28,004 nt of DNA from IMG/VR virus record IMGVR_UViG_3300021961_000480, positions 1-28,004 of that record; one strand, given 5' to 3'. The notes below the pieces were generated by a model, which ran no database searches, was not told the DNA's origin, and saw only the letters and a program-made list of their open reading frames with translations. The first letter of the stretch is position 1; every line of letters begins with the position of its first letter. Below are positions 20,066 through 28,004 of this stretch, in pieces. The DNA comes from a virus. Position numbers and translations under genes: made by a program.

Positions 20066-21973
20066 ATGGCAAGTACATATTCCACCCTCAAAATCGAACT
20101 TATAGGTACGGGTGAGCAGTCTGGCACCTGGGGCACAACGACCAACACCAATCTCGGTACGGCAATAGAAGAAGCGATTGTAGGCTCTGCCGATGTGTCC
20201 TTTTCGAGTGCCGATGTAACCCTAACGCTCACAGACGTTAATACGACGCAGGCAGCGCGGCATGTGCGCCTTAATCTGACAGGTACTTCTGGCGGCGCGA
20301 GAAACCTTATCCTGGGTTCTGGATGCCAGATCGACAAGCCTTACCTGATCAATAATGGCCTTGCAGACACAGTAACGGTCAAGAACACCACGGGCACTGG
20401 TATCGCGGTTCCGGCTGGTAAGACCATGTGGGTCTACAACAATGGAACCAACGTCGTTGATGCGGTGACTCATCTCACATCGCTTACGCTTGGATCTGCT
20501 CTTCCAATTACCTCTGGGGGTACTGGGAGCACTTCTACTACCTTTGTGAACCTCACCACGAACGTAACGGGAACGCTACCTGTTGCTAATGGTGGCACAG
20601 GCATTACTTCTTTTGGCACAGGCGTAGCTACGGCTCTTGGGCAAAACGTCTCAGGATCTGGAAGTTTTGCGTTGACAACTTCTCCTGTTTTCACCACCCC
20701 TAGTCTCGGCACTCCATCTGCGGCTACCCTTACTAACGCCACTGGATTACCTTTGTCTACGGGGGTTACGGGAACTTTGCCTTTAGCCAATGGGGGTACT
20801 GGCGCGGCGCTTACTGACCCAAACGCAGATCGCATTTTATTTTGGGATGATTCTGCTGGAGCAATGACTTTCCTTACCGCAGGCACAGGACTTTCTATTA
20901 GTGGTACAACAATAACTGCCACGGGTTCTGGTGGCACGGTTACGTCCGTAGGCGGAACTGGAACTGTTAATGGTATTACTCTCACTGGTACGGTTACTTC
21001 TTCGGGGAACCTTACCCTTGGTGGCACATTGTCAGGGGTTAGTCTTTCGACGCAGGTTACAGGTACTCTTCCTGTAGCAAATGGCGGTACGGGGCAAACC
21101 ACATACACTGACGGTCAGCTACTTATCGGTAACACAACTGGAAATACCTTAACTAAGTCTACGCTTACTGCTGGTAGCGGTATTTCTATTACTAACGGTG
21201 CTGGATCAATTACGATTGCGACCTCTGGGGGTGGAGGTACTGTAACCTCTGTTAGTGGTACAGGGACAGTAAATGGGCTTACCTTAACTGGTACTGTAAC
21301 CACTTCTGGAAGTCTTACTCTTGGTGGAACTTTGTCGGGGGTGAGTTTGACCTCTGCGGTTACCGGTACCCTTCCCTTGGCTAATGGCGGTACTGGCGCG
21401 TCTTTAACAGATCCAAACGCAGATCGCATTTTATTTTGGGATGACTCGGCTGGGGCAGTCACTTGGCTTACCGTAAGCACGGGATTGAGCTTAAGTGGGA
21501 CAACGCTTACCAATAGCGGCGTCACTTCCTATCCTGGTGCTGGCATTGCGGTCTCTACGGGATCTGCCTGGACCACTTCTTTAACTGCTCCTTCAGGAAC
21601 AATTGTCGGTACAACGGATACGCAGACGTTGACCAATAAGCGGGTTAACCCAAGAATCCAAACGGTATCAAGTGCTGCAACCATAACCCCTACAGGCGAT
21701 ACGGCAGATGAATATACGGTTACCGCGCTTGCTACTGGAGCCACTATTGCTGCTCCTTCAGGGTCACCTGTAGATGGACAGAAGCTAGTTTTGCGTATTA
21801 AAGATAATGGCACTGGTCGAGCGCTTACTTGGACTACTTCTTCTGGGGCTTACAGGGCTGTAGGAGTTACATTACCCGCTACAACGACCGCTTCTAAGGT
21901 GATCTACATCGGATGTATTTATAATTCTCAGGACACTTTCTGGGATGTCGTGGCAGTCGCACAACAGGCATAA
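20066..21973 (+). CDS. Repeat-rich tail fibre protein
   Basis: A 635-aa protein. The N-terminus (STLKIELIGTGEQSGTWGTTTNTNLG) is the common attachment end of aquatic phage fibres. From about residue 145 come repeated (V/G)TGTLP(V/L)ANGGTG units, two GTVTSVxGTGTVNG units and two copies of the DPNADRILFWDDSAGA segment. The C-terminus (VDGQKLVLRIKDNGTGRALTW) looks like a compact tip domain. A TAAGGAG site lies seven bases before the ATG. It probably recognises the host surface. Long DNA repeats within it invite recombination and copy-number change. Confidence 0.85.
   Translation: MASTYSTLKIELIGTGEQSGTWGTTTNTNLGTAIEEAIVGSADVSFSSADVTLTLTDVNTTQAARHVRLNLTGTSGGARNLILGSGCQIDKPYLINNGLADTVTVKNTTGTGIAVPAGKTMWVYNNGTNVVDAVTHLTSLTLGSALPITSGGTGSTSTTFVNLTTNVTGTLPVANGGTGITSFGTGVATALGQNVSGSGSFALTTSPVFTTPSLGTPSAATLTNATGLPLSTGVTGTLPLANGGTGAALTDPNADRILFWDDSAGAMTFLTAGTGLSISGTTITATGSGGTVTSVGGTGTVNGITLTGTVTSSGNLTLGGTLSGVSLSTQVTGTLPVANGGTGQTTYTDGQLLIGNTTGNTLTKSTLTAGSGISITNGAGSITIATSGGGGTVTSVSGTGTVNGLTLTGTVTTSGSLTLGGTLSGVSLTSAVTGTLPLANGGTGASLTDPNADRILFWDDSAGAVTWLTVSTGLSLSGTTLTNSGVTSYPGAGIAVSTGSAWTTSLTAPSGTIVGTTDTQTLTNKRVNPRIQTVSSAATITPTGDTADEYTVTALATGATIAAPSGSPVDGQKLVLRIKDNGTGRALTWTTSSGAYRAVGVTLPATTTASKVIYIGCIYNSQDTFWDVVAVAQQA
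20819..20850 (+). repeat. 32-base direct repeat, copy 1
   Basis: Identical over 32 bases to 21413-21444; both encode the PNADRILFWDD segment of the fibre. They are embedded in longer imperfect repeats. Confidence 0.85.
21413..21444 (+). repeat. 32-base direct repeat, copy 2
   Basis: Second copy, 594 bases downstream of the first and in the same frame, so recombination would delete or duplicate 198 residues without a frameshift. Confidence 0.85.
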
Positions 21974-21985
21974 AGGAGAAAATAA

Positions 21986-22249
21986 ATGGATGGTCATATC
22001 AAGATAGACTTTACATATGCCGAGGGGAATTTGAGCTTATCGGATGCTCTTTATCTTCCAGAAAACCATACGCTTACGCAGGAAGAAATAGAGGCTATTA
22101 AAAAAGAACGCTTTGATCGGTGGAAAGAATACATACTTAACCCCCCTCCTACGCCGGATACAGAACCCATTGTTGATGAGTTAGTTGAAGATCCTTTATA
22201 CCCTTCTAACAACGTAGATGGGAACACGGAAGAAACTACCTCTTCGTAA
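21986..22249 (+). CDS. Small acidic protein after the tail fibre
   Basis: An 87-aa protein: a short strand start (HIKIDFTYAEG), a helix with LTQEEIEAIKKERFDRWKEYI, and an acidic Pro-rich tail. A strong AAAGGAGA site precedes the ATG. No known motif. It may be a fibre chaperone or a hinge protein, judged only from its place between two fibre genes. Confidence 0.65.
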   Translation: MDGHIKIDFTYAEGNLSLSDALYLPENHTLTQEEIEAIKKERFDRWKEYILNPPPTPDTEPIVDELVEDPLYPSNNVDGNTEETTSS

Positions 22250-22288
22250 TCTATAAGAATACGTTATCAAACAGGTTAGGAGTTTTTA

Positions 22289-25012
22289 ATGGCAGATAGA
22301 TATTGGCGGGGCGGGACAGGAACTTGGAACAGCACCAATACAACTAACTGGTCTGCTACGAACGGGGGTACTGGCGGGGCTTCTGTGCCTACATCTGCTG
22401 ATAATGTGTTTTTCACCAGTTTATCTGGTGGGGGTACCTGCAGCATAAGTGGTACTGTAAATGCCCGAGACATGAATATGACTGGGTACACAGGCACTCT
22501 CGGAGGCAGTAGCGGTACGCTTAATGTCTTTGGTGGTCTAATAATGGCTACGGGCGGTAGCTGGACTTACGCAGGGGCTACTCGCTTTGTAGGGGGTACC
22601 GCTGGCACATGGACTACTAATGGTAAAACCATGAATGGGTCTGTGCTAATACAAAAGAATCCCGGCGCGTATATAACCCTTGGTGGCGCTATAACTGTAA
22701 ACAACACCGTTCAACTATCTTCATTAAGCTTTCCGTGGCTTGACTTGTCCACATACACGCTCACCTGTAAGTACTTTAATGAAGCAAGCAATTCAAATTC
22801 AATATTGGTTTTTGGATCTGGGTCAAAGATAGTTTGTAATGAGACAGGAAACACACTAAATGCTTTTAGCTGGGGAGCGGGTACTTACACTGGTACAGGT
22901 AGGGTAGAAGTACTAACACCACCCTCAGGGTCTACAACTAATATAACCGCTAGTGGCGGTACGGGGCTAACTGCACCCCCTGTTTACCTTGTTGCTTCCG
23001 GGACGGGTACTATTAGTGCTATTACAAGTTTTCTTTATATTGGTGCGGGTAATTATACGGTAGGAGGTAATTCACAGCTTTATAAAGGTTTTAACGTAGA
23101 TCCTGGATTTACAGGTACTGTTCAGTCTCCTTTATATGTAATCCCCTCAGATGCAACAGGTGCTACCGGTCAGGGTACTGTAGGCCTTACAACAATTTAT
23201 GTGAGTTCAGGCTCTACTTTATATCCTTTTACGTTATCTGGAGCACTTACAGTACAGAACATAGACATACAAGGAAGTTCTAAGTTAGTGCTTTCTTCCT
23301 ACACTTTGACCTGTACTACTGCCTTTTTTCTGTCGGGCACTGCCCCAGAACTGGATATGGGGTCTGGCACCATCTATTTATCCAATACGGGTTCCAATAC
23401 CGCTTTTGATGTTTGGGCAGCAACTAGCTTAACACTTAATAGGGGTACGGGAAAAGTTGCTCTCACAACACCCACATCAGGGCAGACAAAGACTGTACGG
23501 GTGCCCAGCGGTCACACAGAAGCCCAAGCATTTAACTATGAGGTTGTTGCTGTTGGAACTGGAAGCACTATATCTTTTGCGGGTGCATCAGGTGGATCTA
23601 TATGCAATGACCTAACTCTTGCCGGTGGATCTTATACACTTACTTCTTTTTCTAATTTTACTATCTACGGGAATCTTACTGTAACTGGAAATATAACTTC
23701 ATATACAACCACAACGCAGTATTTATTTTCCAAGTCCTCTGGAACACAGACAATAAACTGTGTCGGTACTTTTGGAAGAAGTGGTTCCACTGTTGTGTTT
23801 TCAGCGACTGGTGCTAATTGGTCTCTTGCCGGGGATACACCTTTTGCTTCTGCTACTTCACTTAATGGAGGAACGCTTGACTTAGGTGGTTACAGACTTA
23901 CGACAGCTTCTTTTTCAAGTAGTCTCTCCACTGCCAGGACGATAGCTTTTGGCTCCTCTGGCGCGATTAGACTTACTGGGTCTGGTACCGTTTGGACCAC
24001 AGCTACGGCTACTAATTTAACTACAACCGGCACTAATAAATATATTGAACCCAACTTAAATTCTGCTCAAACACTGACTTTTGGAACGGGGCTTACAGAA
24101 GCACAAATCATGGATGTAAGTGTGCCTTCCACGGCGTCAAATAATATATTGACTATCACTGGTCGAGTAAGAAATTTAACCTTTGCCAACGTCGCCTATA
24201 CGGTAGCAAATACTGCAATTACTTTTTATGGCGATGTGACCATTCTTGGGACCACCCCGACGTTTACTGCTGGTGCGAACGCATGGACGTTTGCGGCTAC
24301 TTCCGGTACAAAAACAATTACTACCAACGGTGAGTTACTTGATTTTCCGTTAACCATAAATAGTCCAGGCGCTACATTATCCCTTGGAAGCGCTCTCACC
24401 ATTGGTTCAACTCGACTATTGACCGTGACCGCAGGGACTTTAGACTCAAATAATTACAGCCTTACCATAGGCAGTCTCAGTTCAAATGGTAGCGGAGTTA
24501 GAGCATTTACTTTTGGAAGCTCTACTTGGACACTCAATGGCGCTTCGTGGGATACTTCTACCCCTGTAAACTTAACCATTAATCGTGGCACGGGCAAGAT
24601 AAGCATTGCTTATACGGCAAGTACCTTCAACTTTAATGGTGGTGGATTAACTTACCCCATATTGGATCTCGCTACGACACAAACCGTGGGTGTTACAAAC
24701 ACATCTAACACTTTCGCAGATATTCAAAGGTCGATCGCTAATTCAGCCGGAATCACTTTTGATTTCATTACCTATGTTGAGGCTTTCACGCTAAAGGGCT
24801 TTTCTGCTGCGGCTAGAACTTCGGTGACGGGACCTATATCCAAATCAAGCGGAATCATTGATTCGGATTATTTGCTAGTGACCAACTCCGCCGCCCAGGG
24901 TGGCGCTACTTGGTATGCGGGTGCAAATTCGGTCAACAACGGCGGCAATACAGGCTGGATTTTCACCGCCGCTCCGTCTAACAGCGGCAACATGCTCATG
25001 CTCTTTTCATAA
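22289..25012 (+). CDS. Large beta-rich tail fibre / spike protein
   Basis: A 907-aa, Thr/Ser/Gly/Asn-rich protein that opens MADRYWRGGTGTWNSTNTTNW followed by SVPTSADNVFF, a recognisable start of large aquatic-phage surface proteins. The body is a long series of short strands with LxLGxGTxT(L/V)T spacing, as in a beta-helix or autotransporter-like passenger. The segment INRGTGKI(S/A) occurs twice. The last 60 residues (GGATWYAGANSVNNGGNTGWIF) look like an end cap. A TTAGGAG site precedes the ATG. Codon third positions are more A/T than in the head genes. Probable host-range determinant; no enzymatic site seen. Confidence 0.78.
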   Translation: MADRYWRGGTGTWNSTNTTNWSATNGGTGGASVPTSADNVFFTSLSGGGTCSISGTVNARDMNMTGYTGTLGGSSGTLNVFGGLIMATGGSWTYAGATRFVGGTAGTWTTNGKTMNGSVLIQKNPGAYITLGGAITVNNTVQLSSLSFPWLDLSTYTLTCKYFNEASNSNSILVFGSGSKIVCNETGNTLNAFSWGAGTYTGTGRVEVLTPPSGSTTNITASGGTGLTAPPVYLVASGTGTISAITSFLYIGAGNYTVGGNSQLYKGFNVDPGFTGTVQSPLYVIPSDATGATGQGTVGLTTIYVSSGSTLYPFTLSGALTVQNIDIQGSSKLVLSSYTLTCTTAFFLSGTAPELDMGSGTIYLSNTGSNTAFDVWAATSLTLNRGTGKVALTTPTSGQTKTVRVPSGHTEAQAFNYEVVAVGTGSTISFAGASGGSICNDLTLAGGSYTLTSFSNFTIYGNLTVTGNITSYTTTTQYLFSKSSGTQTINCVGTFGRSGSTVVFSATGANWSLAGDTPFASATSLNGGTLDLGGYRLTTASFSSSLSTARTIAFGSSGAIRLTGSGTVWTTATATNLTTTGTNKYIEPNLNSAQTLTFGTGLTEAQIMDVSVPSTASNNILTITGRVRNLTFANVAYTVANTAITFYGDVTILGTTPTFTAGANAWTFAATSGTKTITTNGELLDFPLTINSPGATLSLGSALTIGSTRLLTVTAGTLDSNNYSLTIGSLSSNGSGVRAFTFGSSTWTLNGASWDTSTPVNLTINRGTGKISIAYTASTFNFNGGGLTYPILDLATTQTVGVTNTSNTFADIQRSIANSAGITFDFITYVEAFTLKGFSAAARTSVTGPISKSSGIIDSDYLLVTNSAAQGGATWYAGANSVNNGGNTGWIFTAAPSNSGNMLMLFS

Positions 25013-25030
25013 CAATGAAAGAACATCTAT

Positions 25031-25498
25031 ATGCTTTTAGAACTAGCAGCCGCCAATGCGGCCTTTGCTGTCATAAAGGAAGCGGTTGCTAACTCTGGGG
25101 AGATTATTCAGGCAGGTAAAGCAGTCTTTGAATACTTCGACAACAAGTCAAAGATTCAGCAAAAGGTAGCAGAAACACCGGATCACAAGCGCTCAGATTT
25201 AGAAGAGTTCTTTGCGCTGGAAGAGTTAAAGAAACAGGAGCAAGAGTTAAAAGAGATGTTTATCTACCAGGGGCGCCCTGGGTTGTGGGATGACTGGCAG
25301 AAGTTTCAGGTGCAGGCTAGGCATCGACGAGAAGAAGCAGCACGGGAAGAAGCTCGGTTAGCGCAGGAAAAAAAGGCACGACGTAACAGGATATTTGAGC
25401 AGATTCTTCTTGGTTTCTGGTTGTTTATGGCTGGGTCGATATTTGTTGGGATGTTGATTGGGGCTATCTGGTTGTACACAATCAGGGGCAAGTTTTGA
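25031..25498 (+). CDS. Coiled-coil protein with C-terminal membrane anchor
   Basis: A 155-aa protein. MLLELAAANAAFAVIKEAVANSGE, then FFALEELKKQEQELKEM and IYQGRPGLWDDWQKFQVQAR, then a charged coiled coil (about 98-122), then a hydrophobic segment (about 126-150). The same block order is common in cyanophage- and pelagiphage-like genomes next to lysis genes; its function is unknown to me. The position before two holin candidates suggests an envelope role in lysis. The stop overlaps a possible TTG start of the next gene. Confidence 0.75.
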   Translation: MLLELAAANAAFAVIKEAVANSGEIIQAGKAVFEYFDNKSKIQQKVAETPDHKRSDLEEFFALEELKKQEQELKEMFIYQGRPGLWDDWQKFQVQARHRREEAAREEARLAQEKKARRNRIFEQILLGFWLFMAGSIFVGMLIGAIWLYTIRGKF

Positions 25499-25539
25499 CA
25501 GACAAGCGACGGTTCTGGGCAATTCTCAAGGGCACGAAG

Positions 25540-25773
25540 ATGAAATACACCGCAGAAGAGATTCAGACGATGGTCTGGGCTATAGTGGTCATAGGCGTCC
25601 TGTCTCTGCTGGTCATCTCCACCGTTGGGATCATCCTGAGCGTTTTGTTTGTAGACCACGATCTAACCCAGATGGCCCCCATAGACCAAAAGTTTCTTGA
25701 GATACTAAAAGAGATCATGTTGGTGGCTATTGGCGTGATCTCTGGTGTTGCTAGTACGAAGATAGGAAAATAA
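25540..25773 (+). CDS. Small two-helix membrane protein, holin candidate
   Basis: A 77-aa protein from the ATG at 25540, with hydrophobic segments at about 12-36 (VWAIVVIGVLSLLVISTVGI) and 53-72, and a basic end. CTCAAGGG lies upstream. A TTG at 25495, overlapping the previous stop and preceded by AGGGG, would give 92 aa, so the start is uncertain and could even be dual. The size and two membrane segments fit a holin or antiholin. It is followed immediately by another holin-like gene. Confidence 0.65.
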   Translation: MKYTAEEIQTMVWAIVVIGVLSLLVISTVGIILSVLFVDHDLTQMAPIDQKFLEILKEIMLVAIGVISGVASTKIGK

Positions 25774-26171
25774 TGCTACCCATTGCCGCTCTTCTATCTA
25801 TCGGGGAAAAGGTTCTCGATAAAGTCATCCCCGACCCCGGTGCTAAAGCCGAGGCCCAGGCCAAACTCATGGAGCTTGCCCAAAAGGGGGAACTTGCCCA
25901 GTTAAACGCCGACATGAACGAGCAGGACAACCTGACGGAACGGGCCAAGGCAGACATGGCGTCCGACTCCTGGCTGTCTAAGAACATCCGGCCCATGACC
26001 TTGATCTTTATCCTGGTCGTTTATACCGTCTTTGCCATGATGTCTGCCTACGGGTACAACGCCAACGAATCCTATGTGACCCTGCTTGGGCAGTGGGGGA
26101 TGCTGATTATGAGCTTCTATTTTGGCGGTCGGACTCTTGAGAAGATTCTGGCTATGAAGGACAAGAAATGA
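25773..26171 (+). CDS. Holin, GTA-type 3TM-like
   Basis: A 132-aa protein with an amphipathic N-terminus, a charged helix with KAEAQAKLMELAQKGE, then DSWLSKNIRPMTL (65-77) leading into membrane segments at about 74-95 and 101-119. The WLSKNIRP(M/L)T block marks the holin family first noted in gene transfer agents and shared by many phages. It would open the inner membrane for the endolysin encoded next. The start overlaps the previous stop; GATAGGAAAA precedes it. The stop overlaps the peptidase start (ATGA). Confidence 0.82.
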   Translation: MLPIAALLSIGEKVLDKVIPDPGAKAEAQAKLMELAQKGELAQLNADMNEQDNLTERAKADMASDSWLSKNIRPMTLIFILVVYTVFAMMSAYGYNANESYVTLLGQWGMLIMSFYFGGRTLEKILAMKDKK

Positions 26172-26635
26172 CCCAACTGACCAAGAACTTCTCCCTAGCG
26201 GAGATGGTTAAGTCTGAGACCGCACTGCGGCACGGTATGGATAACAACCCTGGCCCGGACGAACTAAATAATCTTTTGGTGCTTTGCGCCAACGTCCTTC
26301 AGCCTGTACGGGACCACTACCAGAAAGGCGTGAAGGTCAATTCGGGCTATCGCTCTCCAGACGTAAATGCTAAAGTAGGCGGATCACGGACCTCGGACCA
26401 CTGCCGAGGAATGGCGGCTGACATAGAGATTCCAGGGGTAGCCAATGCAGATCTTGCTTCTTATATACGAGACAATCTTCAGTTCACTCAACTCATTCTT
26501 GAATTCTATACTCCTGGTGTACCTGATTCTGGTTGGGTTCATGTTAGTTATGATGGCGAAGATTTAAAGAAGCAAGTAATGACTGCTACGAAAAAAGACG
26601 GTAAGACCGTATATTTACCAGGACTGGTTGCCTAA
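26168..26635 (+). CDS. M15-family peptidase endolysin
   Basis: A 155-aa protein of the peptidase M15 (D-Ala-D-Ala carboxypeptidase / L-Ala-D-Glu endopeptidase) type. Zinc-site pattern: H78 in RTSDHCRG, D85 in MAADIE and H125 in GWVHVSY. VNSGYRSPDVNAKVGGS is the conserved strand-loop before the first ligand. It would cut peptidoglycan peptide bonds at lysis. No signal peptide is seen, so it depends on the holin encoded just upstream. AAGGA precedes the overlapping start. Confidence 0.9.
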   Translation: MTQLTKNFSLAEMVKSETALRHGMDNNPGPDELNNLLVLCANVLQPVRDHYQKGVKVNSGYRSPDVNAKVGGSRTSDHCRGMAADIEIPGVANADLASYIRDNLQFTQLILEFYTPGVPDSGWVHVSYDGEDLKKQVMTATKKDGKTVYLPGLVA

Positions 26636-28004
26636 ATGCCTTTGGTTCGCCTTTTTCTCAACCCTGGAATCAACAAGCAAGACACTGAGTACGGTGCGGA
26701 AGGTGGCTGGATCGACAGCGACTATGTTCGCTTTCGTTATAGCCTCCCAGAAAAAATAGGCGGTTGGGTAACCTTTAACGCAAACGAATATCTTTTGGGT
26801 CAGGCTAGTGATGTCTTTTCATGGAAAGATAACCAAGGATCCCCTTATGCTGCGGTGGGGACCAACCGAAAGATTTACATTTTCTATGGCGGTGGTTGGT
26901 ATGACATCACCCCTCTAAGAGGCACAACAACAAGTGTTACTTTTACTACCAATTCCGGGTCTAACCTTGTTGTCGTAAATGATGCAAATCATGGAGCAGT
27001 GCCTGGAGATTTTGTTACCTTATCCAACACCACTGGTGACCCAGGCGGCATACCTAACGCGGATCTAGACAATGAGTTTGAGATCCAAAGCATTCTTAGC
27101 GCAAACTCTTACACCATTCTTGCTCCTTCTTCGGCAAGTTCCACCGTGTTGGCTGCTGGTTCGGCTGATGCGGATTATCAAGTTAATGTAGGACAGCTTA
27201 GTGGTACTTTTGACTTTGGTTGGGGTACCGGAACTTGGGGTGTTTTGACGTGGGGAACGCCAAGACCACAATCGGTTGTTAGCCAGCTTTTCCCTCGTGT
27301 ATGGCAGTTTGATACGTTTGGTGAAAATCTTCTTATCCAGCAGGTAGATGGCAGTCTTTACGAGTGGTTGCCCTCTTCCGGGGTCAACACCAGAGCTTCT
27401 CTTGTCTCAGGGGCTCCGACAAAAAGCAAGTACGCTCTTGTTTCTACGCCAGACAGGCATCTTGTTTGCCTTGGAACAGAAAACACAATTGGCTCTCCGT
27501 CTACACAGGATCCGATGTTCGTGCGTTTCTCTAACCAAGAAGACATCAACACTTTTGAAGAGAGCGCGACCAACACCGCTGGGGGTCAAAAGCTCACTGA
27601 TGGCAACTTTATCGTCACGGCAGTGCGGTCTCGTGGTCAGATTCTTATTTGGACGGATACAGCGCTCCACGGAATGCAGTATGTAGGGCCTCCATACACC
27701 TTTGGTTTCCAACAGCTTGGCGCTAACTGCGGGTGCATCAGTCCTCACGGCGCGATTGACGTGAACGGTGTGGCGTATTGGATGGCCGATGATGCGTTCT
27801 GGGTGTTTGACGGTACGGCCAAGAAGATGCCTTGCACGGTGCAAGACTACGTCTTTAAAGACATCAACCTTGTTCAAGGCTTTAAGGTTTGTGCAGGGTT
27901 GAACACTCAGTTTAATGAAGTGACGTGGTTCTATTGCTCCATTACGTCAGATTTTGTAGACCGCTATGTGAGCTACAACTATTTAGAAAACGTCTGGTCC
28001 GTGG
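26636..28004 (+). CDS. Tail hub / stabilisation protein, P22 gp10-like (3' partial)
   Basis: The ATG at 26636 follows the endolysin stop directly, and the frame stays open to the right edge (456 codons), so the gene is cut. It starts MPLVRLFLNPGINKQDTEYG, then GGWIDSDYVRFRYSLPEKIGGW, then VFSWKD and AVGTNRKIYIFYGGGWYDITP, the recognisable opening of large beta-propeller-like tail proteins in P22-like and aquatic podoviruses. A Trp/Gly block near 195-211 (GWGTGTWGVLTWGTPRP) and later VRSRGQILIWTD and GVAYWMADDAFWVFDG are repeated blade-like strands. It likely forms the tail hub below the adaptors. Confidence 0.85.
   Translation, partial: MPLVRLFLNPGINKQDTEYGAEGGWIDSDYVRFRYSLPEKIGGWVTFNANEYLLGQASDVFSWKDNQGSPYAAVGTNRKIYIFYGGGWYDITPLRGTTTSVTFTTNSGSNLVVVNDANHGAVPGDFVTLSNTTGDPGGIPNADLDNEFEIQSILSANSYTILAPSSASSTVLAAGSADADYQVNVGQLSGTFDFGWGTGTWGVLTWGTPRPQSVVSQLFPRVWQFDTFGENLLIQQVDGSLYEWLPSSGVNTRASLVSGAPTKSKYALVSTPDRHLVCLGTENTIGSPSTQDPMFVRFSNQEDINTFEESATNTAGGQKLTDGNFIVTAVRSRGQILIWTDTALHGMQYVGPPYTFGFQQLGANCGCISPHGAIDVNGVAYWMADDAFWVFDGTAKKMPCTVQDYVFKDINLVQGFKVCAGLNTQFNEVTWFYCSITSDFVDRYVSYNYLENVWSV

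Noticed and set aside
20500-21480. Direct repeats as a CRISPR array
   Set aside because: Repeats are irregularly spaced, coding and in frame, with no unique spacers of constant length.
20470-21525. Long Val/Pro-rich minus-strand frames opposite the tail fibre
   Set aside because: They mirror the Gly/Thr repeats of the fibre; the same repeats generate the same antisense residues.
1-28004. tRNA genes, insertion sequences, integrase or attachment sites
   Set aside because: No cloverleaf, transposase, recombinase or terminal repeat was recognised; coding density leaves no room for them.

Overview
The window is a continuous stretch of a tailed double-stranded DNA bacteriophage genome. It is the late (structural and lysis) half, with every gene on the + strand and most genes overlapping or separated by fewer than 25 bases. 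The portal, scaffold, gpT-like capsid, two short adaptor proteins and a P22 gp10-like tail hub, with no tape-measure, sheath or tail-tube gene, point to a short-tailed (podovirus-like) phage. Base composition is moderate (around half G+C by eye). Protein styles resemble uncultured aquatic (marine or freshwater) phages of Gram-negative bacteria. The host cannot be fixed from this sequence.

Left part (1-6961): two very large modular proteins. The first enters from the left edge and carries a three-times repeated Q-rich/NPYLM module separated by helical and proline-rich stretches. The second (1393 aa) is a multidomain virion protein. Its three modules are punctuated by a GGEV plus FI(R/Q) motif and contain, in order, an ADP-ribosyltransferase-like R-S-ExE signature, an HExxH metallopeptidase-like site and a domain typical of phage polyvalent proteins.

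Head module (6981-15462): portal, a small basic protein, a small helical protein, a GroES-like co-chaperonin with an intact GGIVL mobile loop, scaffold, a conserved unknown, a decoration-like protein and the major capsid protein. A strong Rho-independent terminator follows the capsid gene. After it come a fibre-like decoration protein, a small beta-rich protein, and a run of very small lysine-rich proteins with one membrane coiled-coil protein among them. A 52-aa gene there (14764-14922) is easily missed.

Connector, tail and fibre module (15462-25012): a first adaptor, a small Cys-rich protein, a second adaptor, two paralogous small beta proteins flanking a DUF115/MptE-like enzyme, a protein of about 16 short repeats, a GTLPxANGGTG-repeat tail fibre, a small acidic protein and a 907-aa beta-rich fibre or spike.

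Lysis and tail hub (25031-28004): a C-terminally anchored coiled-coil protein, two holin candidates, an M15 peptidase endolysin, and then the start of the gp10-like tail hub, which runs off the right edge.

No tRNA, CRISPR array, insertion sequence, integrase or replication gene was seen. No stretch of 300 bases lacks a gene; the longest gap is 138 bases (13281-13418) and holds the terminator. The most interesting candidates are the large polyvalent protein, the DUF115 enzyme between twin structural genes, the co-chaperonin, and several perfect inverted repeats at or just inside gene starts.
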